Source: Rhizophagus clarus (taxonomy: Eukaryota > Glomeromycota > Glomeromycetes > Glomerales > Glomeraceae). Taken from it: DNA of 64,000 bases. How positions within the stretch are numbered: position 1 is the first letter of the stretch; each line of letters starts with the position of its first letter. Position numbers and translations under genes: made by a program. Below, piece by piece: positions 46,701-58,440 of the stretch. Where the stretch lies: the NCBI GenBank assembly GCA_015698045.1, contig BLAL01000280.1:1-64000 (forward strand), in the 5' to 3' direction. The notes beneath the pieces were generated by a model. The model was not told the origin of the DNA and ran no database searches. It saw only the letters and a list, made by a program, of their open reading frames with translations.

Positions 46701-47648
46701 AAACAAGTTTTTTTTTTTTTACTTTATAACAATCAATCATTAAAATCACTGTGCGACAGACTTTTTTTTTTAGAATTAAATGCCGTTTCTTTGTCTCAAG
46801 TCTCAAGTCTATTTTTAGACGCTAAATTTGAATGCAAGAAATGAAAGGTGTGACCTAACCTAATCAAGATTAAATGTAACATTAGTTATTGACTAAATTT
46901 AAAAAGGAAAACGTAACGGTTTACACGACGAAACTTCTAATACTAAGGAATCTCGAAACTTAAAATTAGAAACTAATGTGCATTAAGAATTTTAGTTGAA
47001 TTGTTTTCAATTCTTAATGTGAATCTAACAGTTACTTATATTATGATGTAAAATACTATACGAGTTCTTATTATTTTCGATAAATAAAGGAAACCCCTAA
47101 AATTTGAAGCCATTTTTTTATTGACCAGTTAAAAAAGTCCGCAAAATTATTTTCATTCTTGCAATTTTTAATATCATCATTACTATTAAAGATGTAAGTC
47201 AATAGAATCAAAATTTCTCCCGTTTCCATTATGATATAGCTCGGCCGTTTTTTTTATTTACTACTGTATTATTAATGTCGCTAAAAATGAATAATCATGC
47301 TCCGTTTGGCGTTTTATTTACCTGCAGATTTAAAGATATGATGATTAGTTGATTTATCAATTTTATATGGTAATTGTAAGAGGATCTTTACTCATATACA
47401 GTAGGATAAACATTTATTTGGAGAGAAGATCATCACCTTTAAAAAGATTCCAAAAACATCTTTAAATTCACATCTTTATATAGAAAATTTGATAAGATAA
47501 TAGAAGATCTTGTTCATTTATGTATCACACTTCGATATTTAAATCATGGTAATTAACATTTGTAAATACTCATAAATACATGGTTATTCTTTCAAAAAAA
47601 ATTTAAAATTTTCATCAATATAGAGTATAAACCAACGATAATTTACCA
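43784..47648. other. Long intergenic region
   Basis: Contents seen: a microsatellite of TTGATGTTG units at about 44,098-44,140; a hairpin GCCGATATTTCGGC near 43,816; and broken coding-like text near 45,780-45,950 (ITADDILRVRR, LAPTLHRSTKYSC) after an ATGTCTG|GTAAGT start-like site at 45,702. The open frames at 46371-46640 lack an ATG and family likeness. I cannot support a gene. Confidence 0.35.
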
Positions 47649-48495
47649 ATGGATCAAACCGGAAATAATACTATTACGACTGATCCTGCGCTTCAAAATA
47701 ATACATTTGAATTTTATCTTCCTTTACCAAATGATATATGTATTTATCATATTACGTATACTGAATTAAATTCAATAGAAATCGCACGACTCTTGAATAA
47801 TAGAATTGACTTATCCCACATTCCCAATCATCAGTTCCCGTATCATTATAATGTACAACATTTAATTCGGCAGCAAATTATTCAACAATCTGTTGTTAGC
47901 CAACAAAGTACCATCCTACAACAATCTTTTGATACTATTGATAATAATCAATCGATTTTTCAAGAATATTCAGACAATAGTGCTTACGATACATCTTCTA
48001 TTCAACAACCTGTTGATTATCAGCAAGATATCATCCCATCCTTCGATACTACAAAATTTGAATTTTATCTTCCTTTACCAAATGATATATGTGTCTATCA
48101 TGTTACGTATGCTCAACTAAATTTAATGGAAATCGCGTCTCTTGAATAGTAGAGTTAATTTATCCCACATTACCGACCATCAGCTTCCATATCGTTACAA
48201 TGTACAATGTTTAATTCAGAAACAAATTCAACAATCTGTTGGTTATCAACAAGTTACCATTCCACAACAATCTTTCGATACTATAGATATTCAACCGACT
48301 TTTCAAGAATGTTCAGATAATGCTTACCGTGTATCTTCAATTCCTTTTATTCAACAACCTGTTGATTGTCAACAAGATACCATTCCACAACAATCTTTCG
48401 ATACTTTCCAAGAACATTCAAATAATAATGCTTACAATACAACGTCAATCCCTTCAAATAGTCCCGAAGATAACTTGGAATACAATGGAGTTTAA
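47649..48495 (+). pseudogene. Duplicated-domain, Gln-rich protein broken by a 2-nt shift
   Basis: ATG at 47649 (MDQTGNNTITTDP). A domain that begins FEFYLPLPNDICIYHITY and continues with LLNNRIDLSHIPNH and FPYHYNVQHLIRQQ is followed by a Gln/Ser-rich linker (QQSFDTI repeated). A second copy begins FEFYLPLPNDICVYHVTY, about 350 bp later. Within it, at 48,137-48,141, two bases are missing relative to copy 1, giving a stop after EIASLE; the next frame carries on with SRVNLSHITDHQLPYRYNVQ and a further Gln-rich linker to a stop at 48,495. Either the gene is now a 166-residue protein or it is a broken gene. No family is known to me. Confidence 0.5.
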
Positions 48496-48856
48496 TTCAA
48501 AACAATTAAGGCTAATACCAAACCATTAAACAAGTTACTATAGATATTTTATGGCTTTTAAGAAATATAATTATATTTATACATTATAATTTATCATTTA
48601 TGTTAATAATTTTTATATGTTTAATAAGTTTTAGTTTTTTAAGAGTGATTTGATAAATACTGTATACATATTAATATTTTTTTTTATTAGCATCCAGTGA
48701 ATACGATAATCAGCCGTAAAAAGGAATATACTAGTAACTGTCATGATATACAGTATAATCGATATGCAAGCTTGAACACAAACTAAAGACTACCCAAGAA
48801 ATTATAACAATGAAGTGCACTGTCATAATTTCCTTTTTTGGGTTTCGCCCGAAACA
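48496..48856. other. Intergenic
   Basis: AT-rich trailer of the duplicated-domain gene. Nothing else seen. Confidence 0.4.
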
Positions 48857-49318
48857 CGGGTCTACCAGGACCGGGAAATCTTATAATAGAGGTCACTGTA
48901 GCACCCGGCATACTAGTAAAGTTGATTAAATTTTTGATATATTCAATTTTTAATGAAGCCAAAATGTGTGGACTAACAATATCTGCTTAAGGTTAGAGTT
49001 AAATTTGCCATTTATACACTCAATTTAAATTTTTATATATTCTGTGTAACACAAAAGGGGTGGTTCGCATAATTAATAAATTTTTTTAAAAGTGGTTCGC
49101 ATTATTATAAAAATTTTTTCGGAAAATTTAATGATCTCAGTTAATATTAATTTTACAAGAATAATTTATGGTTCATTATATTCTTCAGTCATTCCTGTGT
49201 AGGATTGTTAGATTTTTAAGTCAATTACTTATGCAAAATATTTTTAATTTGGGTAAACTCACCAATTTACTATTGTCCGGTGACCTCTATTATTAGTTTT
49301 CCCAGTCCTGGTCTACCC
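48857..49318. mobile_element. ~460-bp foldback MITE
   Basis: The left arm (48858-48896) and right arm (49280-49318) are imperfect inverted repeats of about 40 bp. They share ACCAGGAC-GGGAAA and TAATAATAGAGGTCAC (left: TTATAATAGAGGTCAC). The interior is AT-rich and non-coding. No clear target duplication could be fixed. Confidence 0.55.
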
Positions 49319-50373
49319 CTCAATACAATGCAGGAAATGATTTTTGAGTTTCGCAGAACCATTATTTTACCAGAATGGCTATTTACAATGACAAAATTGG
49401 TATTGTGTCATATCACTCTTTTTTATTAAAGCGAATCAATTAAGCAATATTTAATTCACAACATTTAGTGACACAACTTGTTGCTAAAATTTTCGAATAA
49501 GGTGTAACTTAATCACGTATAGTATTATTTTTATGTACGTATTAGTGTAATTAAGCATACAATAAATAACAATACATAATAATAAGTATAATAAACAAGT
49601 ATATTTTTATTTATTAAATCAAAAACAATTTCACCATCAGATACCATTTCAATATCTAATATTAAAAGAAAGACAAGCGAATAATAGTACGCGTTTACGC
49701 GTTTGCATTTCTTTTAATTATACATCATTCATATAAATATCTTGTAAATAAAGAAAAAATAATCAATTTTAGAAATATAATTGCATGTTGTGAACGAGAA
49801 TTTAAATAAATTGATAATCAAGTTAACTAAATGCGTCATTAACAACTACGCCTCAATTTACACAATCATTGTTGATCAATACCATATTGCATAAACTATA
49901 CATACTATGACCATACGCGATCACTATAGCATTAACGAAAGAAATGTTCTTAGAATATCTAATTTAAATTTCATCAAATCATAATCGTTGTCTAAACACT
50001 TGGTTTTACTTAACTCTTTCGATAACTACGGGTCAGAAATGATAAAGTAAGAATTTCTGTTTGAAAAAAAAAATCTTCAAACAATTGGATTTTACTGTGT
50101 TGTCCGAAAATTTTTTTCATTGAATTAGATTAAAATTGACCGTAGCAAGAAATCATTAAATTTGCCTATTTTGGTTACTTGGCGTTTATTATCGTTTGTT
50201 TCATTATTTCATTTAGTTCGCTTATTTTGGTTTTTTGGCGTTCATTTTCGTTTGTTTCTTTGATCGTCCGTTCATCCATTGTCGCATAATGTATATAATT
50301 AGCCGTGGTTCAAATAAATTTTTCTCAATTATTCATTTATTTTGAAGGAGAATTGTGAATATTGAATAAAAAT
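49319..50373. other. Intergenic and AIG1-type gene promoter
   Basis: At 50,168-50,270 two ~56-bp copies of a segment (TATTTTGGTTACTTGGCG and TATTTTGGTTTTTTGGCG, each followed by TCGTTTGTTTC) lie in tandem. A TATA-like GTATATAATT at 50291-50300 is 74 bases before the ATG. No other gene seen. Confidence 0.5.
50291..50300 (+). promoter_or_regulatory. Possible TATA box
   Basis: GTATATAATT, 74 bases upstream of the ATG at 50374, just after the 56-bp tandem duplication. In such AT-rich DNA the match is weak evidence. Confidence 0.35.
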
Positions 50374-52062
50374 ATGGCACCGACAAGTACTAAAATTCCA
50401 GATGTAAAAGGATTGAAAGAAATTTCAAATGATGAAATCATTAAAGAGCTTAAAGAAAAAGGAAGTTCAGCGAAAATCCTAAATGTTATTCATGTCACTA
50501 AGCCATCCAGTGAAAAGTATGCGGGGAGTTCCGAGTCATCTAGTGATAAAAAGCATTCCAGTGAAAAGTATGCGGGAAGTTCCGAGTCATCTAGTGATAA
50601 AAAGCATTCCAGTGAAAAGTATGCGGGGAGTTCCGAGTCATCTAGTGATAAAAAGCATTCCAGTGAAAAGTATGCGGGAAGTTCCGAGTCATCTAGTGAT
50701 AAAAAGCATTCCAGTGAAAAGTATGCGGGGAGTTCCGAGTCATCTAGTGATAAAAAGCATTCGATAGTAATAAGCGAAGAAGGAGCACTATGGTTTAAAA
50801 GTTACGATGTTTGGTTAATAACTTACGAGTCCACTTCAGAAGAAAAAAAAAACATAACCACGAAGAAATATTTCGAAGATAAAAAATTTTATTCTAAAGA
50901 AATAGCTTTAGGAGAAGCTATTGATATTGAATTGAAATTGAAAGAAGATATTAATATTGAATTGGAATTGAAAGATAAAGAGACTAAGAATGATAATAAG
51001 GATGATTTTAAAAATATATTATTAATTGGTCGCACAGGTGATGGAAAATCAGCAATAGCTAACGTTTTAGTTGGTGAGGATGAGGAAGGAAATCCCTACT
51101 TTGAAGAAAGTGCCTGTGGAATTAGTAAGACCAAGAAAGCTAAGATGAGAACATTTGGCGATGAAAAGAAATACAAAATAATTGATACCATAGGTATTGG
51201 GGGCACAAAGTTACCTCATAAAAAAGTAATAGAGGATATAATAAAAGCTATTCATAAAGTTAATTTTAGATTTCATCATATTTTTTTTGTCACCAGAGGC
51301 AGAATGACTAGAGGAGAGATAAATACGTTTAAACTATTGAGGTCAGTAATTTTTTGTGATAAAGATAAAGATAATGGGGAATTTCTTTTCGAAAAATATA
51401 CCACTCTTGTAAGAACCGGATTTGGTGAATTTGAAGATCCAATTGAATGTCGGAGGGATATTGAATTGATGATAAGAGAAAGTAAAGAAATAAATCATCT
51501 GATTTCATCATGTAGAGCAGGACTTACTATTTACATAGATAATCCACCAGTATATATATTAAAAGGATTAGAAAAAGAAAAGGAAGTAGGTCAAGAAAAA
51601 CGAAAACAATCAAGAAAAATTTTATTAGAAAGCCTTGAAAAGTTAGCAAAAGAGAAAAAAAGGAACAAACAAGATGATTATTATGAAGCAAAGAATATGC
51701 GAGAGTTGTTTGGCATAATTAAAAAGATAAAAATGGTAAAGGAAATTTTGGAAGAAAAGAAAAAACATAATAATGATGGTAATGATAAAACAGTGAGAGA
51801 GGAAGAGTTAAAGAAAGCTTACAAGAAAAAGAAAGAAGATTTAAAGAACCTTGTTCATAATAAGACAAGAAATTATGAAAAAGATAAAGTTATGTCAATT
51901 AAAACTGACGATGATGCTGAAAATGATCAGTCTACTAGCACTTTTGAAACTACATTAACTATTGCTGAAATAATGATGAATGCCTTTGTTCCTGGATTAG
52001 GTAGTGAAGTGTCTCACGTAATTACTGGATTAAAAAGTGTTTATGATTATACTCTAAACTGA
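50374..52062 (+). CDS. AIG1/GIMAP-type GTPase-like protein with N-terminal repeats (562 aa)
   Basis: The first ATG of the frame is at 50374 (MAPTSTKIPDVKG); an upstream TTG is not a start here. Residues about 45-129 are five 17-residue repeats (HSSEKYAGSSESSSDKK). The G domain starts near residue 213 with KNILLIGRTGDGKSAIAN (P-loop, 219-226), then IIDTIGIGGT (G3), a switch-like region with HHIFFVTRGRMTRGEI, and LVRTGFGEF at the expected G4 place. This is the AIG1/GIMAP pattern. After it comes a long Lys/Glu-rich coiled-coil-like stretch (residues about 400-510) and a hydrophobic-leaning end (IMMNAFVPGLGSEV). AIG1-like proteins bind GTP and often self-assemble on membranes. This family is expanded in Glomeromycotina as I recall. 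Single exon, intact. Confidence 0.87.
   Translation: MAPTSTKIPDVKGLKEISNDEIIKELKEKGSSAKILNVIHVTKPSSEKYAGSSESSSDKKHSSEKYAGSSESSSDKKHSSEKYAGSSESSSDKKHSSEKYAGSSESSSDKKHSSEKYAGSSESSSDKKHSIVISEEGALWFKSYDVWLITYESTSEEKKNITTKKYFEDKKFYSKEIALGEAIDIELKLKEDINIELELKDKETKNDNKDDFKNILLIGRTGDGKSAIANVLVGEDEEGNPYFEESACGISKTKKAKMRTFGDEKKYKIIDTIGIGGTKLPHKKVIEDIIKAIHKVNFRFHHIFFVTRGRMTRGEINTFKLLRSVIFCDKDKDNGEFLFEKYTTLVRTGFGEFEDPIECRRDIELMIRESKEINHLISSCRAGLTIYIDNPPVYILKGLEKEKEVGQEKRKQSRKILLESLEKLAKEKKRNKQDDYYEAKNMRELFGIIKKIKMVKEILEEKKKHNNDGNDKTVREEELKKAYKKKKEDLKNLVHNKTRNYEKDKVMSIKTDDDAENDQSTSTFETTLTIAEIMMNAFVPGLGSEVSHVITGLKSVYDYTLN
50506..50760. repeat. 51-bp coding minisatellite, five units in A-B-A-B-A order
   Basis: Five units of 51 bp, in frame. 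Units 1, 3 and 5 read GCGGGGAGTTCC; units 2 and 4 read GCGGGAAGTTCC. The silent change alternates perfectly. Confidence 0.92.
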
Positions 52063-53269
52063 AATTTTCAGAGCAATTCTTTTATTTATTTTTTAGATAC
52101 TGTTTCAAGATTATTAACAAAAATGGAATTATCTCTGGAAGTTTTTCATATATTAATAAACTTGCACCTTTATTTTTATATTCTTTTTGTTTTGGCTAGT
52201 TTTCCATTTTTTATCTATATATACTTTTGATATCCATGTATTACAAAGTTTTCATGTGAAAAATTGCTGTGCGTTTTTTGCAAGTCATCATTTTTTCTTG
52301 CATCTTTTATCTTAAATTTTTCAGTTGTTACAATAATTTTTTGTACTATAAAGGACAAGCTTTTTCATAAAGCACGTGCAAGTGAGCCTGAGATATTTAT
52401 TATACTTTCTAAAAAATTCCATTCAATAAAAAATAAACTTCAAACATTTTTCAACCACACATCTCGATCTAATCATACATTACCGTATATCGATGAGTAA
52501 AGTTCACTGCCTAAGAAATGAAAATCTAAATAAAAAAAAATTAGTTAACAAAAGAAAAATAAAAAGTAGTTAAAACAATAAAATAAAATAATAAATATTT
52601 GCCTGTTTACTTGGTTAGATTCATTAGAATCTTTAGGGATCGATTTTTAGGAATCTGTTTTTTTAGGGAATAAGTTTATAAGCTATAGCAAAAACAGAAA
52701 GACAAAATGATAAAAAACCATTAATGAAAGTTATATGATAGATACTCGTCTTTTTTGTGAACGCTATTCTAGGTTATTAAACGTAGAACTTATTTATTGG
52801 GAAGAATCTATTGAACTAAATCCAACGTTACATAAAATAAATAGTACACAATTCAATATTCTGTAATAAAAACCTACTTTACTAATTTTTGCAAAATCAG
52901 GTTAGGCTAAAATTAGTCTACACTGGTCGAATGAAGGGCCATCAGGCAAATTTCGCATACCCGATAGCCCTATTATACATTTCTGATTTTAATCTGAATG
53001 GAATCTGGTGATTTGAGACCAGTTCTTGGCGCAGATCAGGTATTATCATGTGACATTTTGGCAATAGAATATCGGCATTCCAATATATCTACAATATATT
53101 TAAACTACAAATCCGACATTTTTTATTTATATATTAATTCATGTATTATATATATTGTATAATTAATATAATTAATAAAATTGTTATAATTTAATTAATT
53201 TATTTATGCTGCAAATAATGATCAATATACAGTAAAGCAAGATCATTATTACTAAAACTAAATGACACC
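52063..53269. other. Trailer and AT-rich intergenic
   Basis: The frame at 52264-52500 starts with TTG and has no family likeness. A less AT-rich block at 52,890-53,070 holds nothing recognisable. Confidence 0.4.
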
Positions 53270-53960
53270 TATCTATTACTTTGTAATGAAGAAAGAAAAT
53301 TAATAAACCATTTTCTAAAAAAAGAAAATCAACATAATTGAAACTTACCCATTACACAAAAAATGAGGATTGGAACGAATTTACAAAATAAAAAGAGATA
53401 TTAGTAAGATACCTTCTAAAATAAAAAATAAAGTTAAAGTATTATAATTTACCTATCATCCAAAAATCAAAACCAAACTCTATACAAGTGAGTAAGGAAA
53501 TATTTAACACATATTTCTTAAAATCATCAAAAATGCATTCAATACCTACCAAAGTCCAAAGTTCAGGAGTCCAGAAACTATTAAAAAAAGAAACATAAGT
53601 AAATGTTTCTTTAAAAAATATGCCAAATATCAGACTTGAAGTCTTATATATAAAAAAAAGAGAAAATGTTAATAAAACATATTTTTAATAAATAAGCTCT
53701 AAAATTAAAAACTTATCATAATGTTTAGGAATAGAAGTTTAGAACTATAAAAGAAAGAAGGAAATATTAATAAAACATCTTCTAAAAGAATTTTAAAGTA
53801 TTGAAACTTACATTCCTTTTGTCAAAAATGAAGTATAGGATTTACAAAAATAAATCAGCATATTTTTTAAATAAATCTAAGACTACCCAAAAAGATAACC
53901 TATCCATATTCTAAAAAAGTCCAGAAAATAGAACCTAATTATTGGTTATATTTAGATGTA
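53270..53960 (-). repeat. Second locus of micro-exon/intron-like repeats
   Basis: On the minus strand five or six units of the 16-20 kb design recur: short segments TTCCAATCCTCATTTTTTG, AGTTTGGTTTTGATTTTTGG and TTTCTGGACTCCTGAAC, each followed by GTAAGT, GTAAAT or GTAGGT and preceded by T-rich tracts ending TAG. The palindrome GAAACATAAGTAAATGTTTC (about 53,600-53,619) matches the one in the first locus. The neighbouring sequence 53,960-54,560 holds more diverged pieces. Confidence 0.6.
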
Positions 53961-54889
53961 TTGGACATACAAGACTCTTGAATTTTGTAGTATAATTTAT
54001 TATCCAAGTGTATCATTTTCAAAAAGTTTAATTAAAGAAGCAGATGATTGTTTGCTTAAGAAAAAAATTCAGAGTAAGTATTAAAGTGTTTCATATATTT
54101 TTTTAAGGATTATCTTTGGATTAATGAAAGTATTTAATTAAATTAGAGGTGAGATTTGATGATTACATTAACAGAAGGATTAATATATTAAGAAATTGGG
54201 CTCATAATTATATATTTTGTTTTTTGCAATATAAAAATAATACAACTAGTCCTTATAAGCATTTGTTTTATTGAACTAATGGTGCAAAGTTTAAAAATAT
54301 CAACAAAAAAGAAAAATAACTATTTTAAAAAAAAGTTTGCAAAACATTTAAAAACTTACTTGAACATTCTATATCAAACTAAAGTACCATTTAGAATTCA
54401 AATTTTTAAGCTAATTTCTTACAAATAAATAAATAAACATTAAAAAAAATGTTTTTTAAAAAAAATTTTAAATTATTTGATTTGGAACTATAGTTCTTAT
54501 AAAATTAAAAAAAAAATTCATATTTTGAATTAAACTTTAAAATCTTATTATTAAGAAAAAAAATAATTTTAAACACTAGTCAAAAAAGGAATATTCGGCC
54601 TCCAAAAAATCTGGCCTAGATTCAGCCAATTTTTAAAAAAATCGACCTAAATTAGTAATGATATGCAATTCAATCTATATTCGACTCTGATTCGATTCAG
54701 CCGAATGATAGTCAAATTGCGTATAATAAAAATTAAACTATGTTCGGCCTCACATGAATAATGGCTGAATTGTATTCACTTTTCTATATTAAATAATGGT
54801 TATAATATATTTATTATATTAATATTATTAAGTATAATAAAAAACAATGATACAATATTTGTTAAAAAATGTTTAAACAATTCGGACTA
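53961..54889. other. AT-rich, with TTCGGCC-like dispersed motif
   Basis: Between 54,590 and 54,770 the words TTCGGCCTC, GATTCAGCC and their relatives recur, perhaps a worn MITE. No gene seen. Confidence 0.35.
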
Positions 54890-57800
54890 GTATAAATGTT
54901 ATATTAAATCAACGCAAATGGAACTTTCTATTTATAGGAATAACGGCTAAATATTCTCTGGCATTAAATCGATCTGATTTTTTGTATTTTACAGGTATAA
55001 ACTGACCTAAAATGTTGTGTATTGGGATTATATTGTCTCTACTGCTCAAATAGAAACTATCTTCCCATAATTCAATGTTACAAGTTTCGACATCATCGTC
55101 AATACTGAAATGGAATCAGGATGTCAAATTTGCCAGTTTGTACCATTTGATGTAAGCCAATTTGTGTGTCAAATTATGGGAAAATAAATGAACGCTATGT
55201 TCAAAAAAAAATTGGATTTGACCTGGGTAAGTATCGACGCTATTTCCATCACAATTAATAAATTTAGCTAAGACAAATGAGCTCTTAATATGTCGTGTTG
55301 CAGCAGCAGATCCAAAAATTTCTGCACCGATTTGATATCTTCCATATCAATTCGCTTTGTTGATAATGATCGTCGAATTGGGTAAATTTTCTGTGAACAG
55401 TTTTCTGAATATAGAATCTACGTATGTATCCTTATAATATTCAATAAGTAAATCGTAGATTTGTTCATCAAGACAAATATCTTCAGATCGCGGTGCTAAA
55501 AATATACCCGGAAATTCCTCACAACCAGTAATTGGTGATTCCAATATATTTCTGGAATTCATTAAAAATTGATACATTTCATTTGTTGGAAATTCAGAAA
55601 GAAAACTGACAGAAGGTTGTTTATTGAGTAATTCGATGCCAATTACTTCTGAACTTGAGCTGATAATATCATTTATTTGTGTTTCAGTCATCAATCGACG
55701 CATTAGTTCAGGTTCAATTTGGCGGTGGCTATTAGGCAACGATCCTAATAAATATTTTATTATTAATCTTTGCTTAATGGAATAATATAATTCAAAAAAT
55801 CGACACAGCAAATGAATTTAAATTTGAATTACCTAATACACCATTCATTCGTTCAAAGCTAAAGCATCAGAATGAATACAGGAGTCTGTAATCATAAGAG
55901 TACTCATATAGATGTAATGATAGGTAGAGGTTTGGCGTTATTTTTCCTTCGCCATAATGCTCTTCGATCAATTAAATTATTTTTACTAAAAGTTCATGGG
56001 CTTCTTTCATATCGTTAATCTCCACAATTTGTCTAACCAAAATTGTACAAACTCTTACAAAATACGTAAGAATTTTGCGATCTTTATTCGGAAGATGATT
56101 CCATAACACAACAGTGGCGAATATTAGGAAAAAGTTGCGCCATTGGTCAGCGGTAAAGTTAGAAAAACCTTCACCGCAATGGATTTTACCAGGAATTTGT
56201 CCCAAATCTGATGGTAGCTTAAATTCGCTCATTTTCTTTTGAATTGATTGAAGAGCTTTTTCTGTTAATACATCTTTATCAATCTATATTCGTTTTGTTA
56301 TCCATTTTGCGATTCCTAGAAAAAGGCAGTGCATCAGATTTATAACAACAAACTGAATCAGATCAAAATACGAGAGTCTTAATATTTCAGACCACCTTAC
56401 GCCATTCACCTTGACGAATTTCTCTCTTTCTGTGTTAGATTTGCATCGTCGCCATTCCAAAGCCTTTTGACGATGCTCTATTGGATCTTTCATGATAAAC
56501 CAGTCGTTTATATCCGCCATGCCACCAAAATTGCGATTATTGGCCCTTTTTTCGCATCGATGACATGATGCGAGGGCAGAGATATGCCCGCATAATTTTC
56601 AAGCTCCAGAAATATCGCACGAAGCAATTATTAATACAGCTCAAATATCTTTGCCATTTGGACATTCATTAGTGCGATTAAGATTTACGCCTTCCTAAAG
56701 TGACTCTAATTCTGTTATTATTGGCGAAAGATAATAATTAACTTTATGCAATTTAACCTCATTGGGCCCTGGTAATATGCCAAGTATAAGCACATTTTTG
56801 GGCTTAAATCGAACATCCCAAGGTAGATTGCATATTACTGCATATATTACACCTGTACTGTAAATCATTTCTTCGTAAGGCTGGAACCAATCCAAATTCA
56901 TCATTAATCCTAGATGAGCATCAGCCTTGTCTGGTCGGAAAAAGTTATTTGACCTTTGTTCAGACGATTCCTTAAGATTTTTTCATATTTGGCCGTCATA
57001 AATATCTGATAGAACATTGTCAATTATTGAATGATGTGTCCAATGCCGCAGTAATTCTTCAAATCCTGGCCACTTGAACATACTAGAAAGCTGCTGTTGT
57101 ATACTCAAGACCGGATAAATTAATTCAGGAACAATTGATATACTATTATTTAAAGAAATTTTCTTTCCTAAAGGAGTACGACATTGTTTTAATCTCTTTG
57201 TAGCCGAATTTGGAAATTTGACATGGCTGCATTTCATAACAGTATTATTATCTTTTGATATTATCTCCTCTTTTTTGTATAATTTGTGGCATTTTTGGCA
57301 GGCTGTAAACTGCGTAAATCGATCGAAAAGTCCTAACTTTTTTCTTAGCATGTACAATGAATTTGGGAATGATTCGTAATTGATATTTTTACATACTTTC
57401 AATATTATTTTAATAAATTGTATTAATTCTTCAATTGCGGTATTTGGTATGTTATAACTCGGCCTGAACTTCATAATCCATATCAAAATCCCTTTAATTA
57501 ATTCATCTGTTGGTAATTCTGAAATATCTGGTGTGTCTGAAATATCCGGTATGTCAAACATAGGATAAGAGTAATTCTCAAAATTATCTGAAAAATCGTT
57601 ATCTTCATCATTAGGAGAATCTTCTTGTGTCGAAGATTCACTAGTGTAGATATCATCCGTATCATATTCAGCTGGCACATTATAAGAGGAATCTTCAGCG
57701 ACTAGCTCAACTTCAGTGATATGACGAAATGTGCCTGATTTTGCCCCTTTTTTTTGCGTGGAAGAAATATATATTTCTGTTCCTCATACGTATCATTATC

Positions 57801-58126
57801 AGAATGTGTATCAATAGACATTGTCGTATCTTGTGGTTCTGCTAACGATATTGTCAAATCAATCAGTTCTACTAACTCTTGAGACGTTGGAGCCTTATCG
57901 CGATTTAATGGTTCCAAAGAAGTCATTTGCTCATTTGTTTGCTCATGTTTCTCCTTCGTACACAGATCGACCATTTTCCCATTACAATGGCTGCAAAAGC
58001 ACAGAACCTTCTCTTTGATTTTCTGATCGTAAATTCAGTAGATGTTTGTTCAAAGGTTGATGAACTAGGATTATTATATTCGTCTATGATATTAGCAGCA
58101 ATGCGTTTTCTTCCCCCTTTTTTCAT
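54890..58126 (-). pseudogene. Decayed Tnp2/Plavaka-type transposase
   Basis: On the minus strand the protein can be followed from MKKGGRKRIAANIIDEYNN (58126) through a shift to CFCSHCNGKMVDL, then an acidic part and CQKCHKLYKKEE. The Tnp2 signature follows: DWFQPYEEMIYSTGVIYAVI and NLPWDVRFKPKNVLILGILP with PGP. Next come CDISGA-stop-KLCGHISALA and CHRC, where TGA replaces the expected Arg codon. RWSEILRLSYFDLIQFVVIN runs into LMHCLFLGIAKW, where Asn stands in the place of the usual Asp before MH. Later SLHLCEYSYDYRLLYSFYCF and SFERMNGVLG are recognisable, and text ends near 54,900. Typical Tnp2 proteins cut and paste CACTA-like elements. The stops, shifts and Asp-to-Asn change show it is inactive. 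It belongs to a different lineage from the copy at 1.1-4.6 kb. Confidence 0.75.
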
Positions 58127-58204
58127 TTTTTGATAAAAGTCATCTACGATAAAGTTGTAATATGATTTTTACGTTAAATAAAGTTATAATATACTTTGTT
58201 ATAT

Positions 58205-58440
58205 TTAATTAATAGTGATTTTTTATTAATATCAAATTTTTAGTGATGTCGAATTTTTAGTGATATTGTGGTTTTTTTATTAATATCAAATTTTTAGTGA
58301 TGTCGAATTTTTAGTGATATTTTGGTTTTTTTATTAATATCAAATTTTTAGTAATGTTGAATTTTTAGTGATATTTTGGTTTTTTTATTAATATCAAATT
58401 TTTAGTGATGTCGAATTTTTAGTGATATTGTGATTATATT
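58205..58440. repeat. 54-bp tandem repeat, four units
   Basis: Four units of about 54 bp, each a T-run, then ATTAATATCAAATTTTTAGT and GATGTCGAATTTTTAGTGAT. They lie just past the 5' end of the Tnp2 remnant and could be its subterminal repeats. Confidence 0.8.

Noticed and set aside
52264..52500. 78-codon plus-strand frame after the AIG1-type gene
   Set aside because: Starts with TTG, hydrophobic by AT-rich composition, no domain; treated as trailer.
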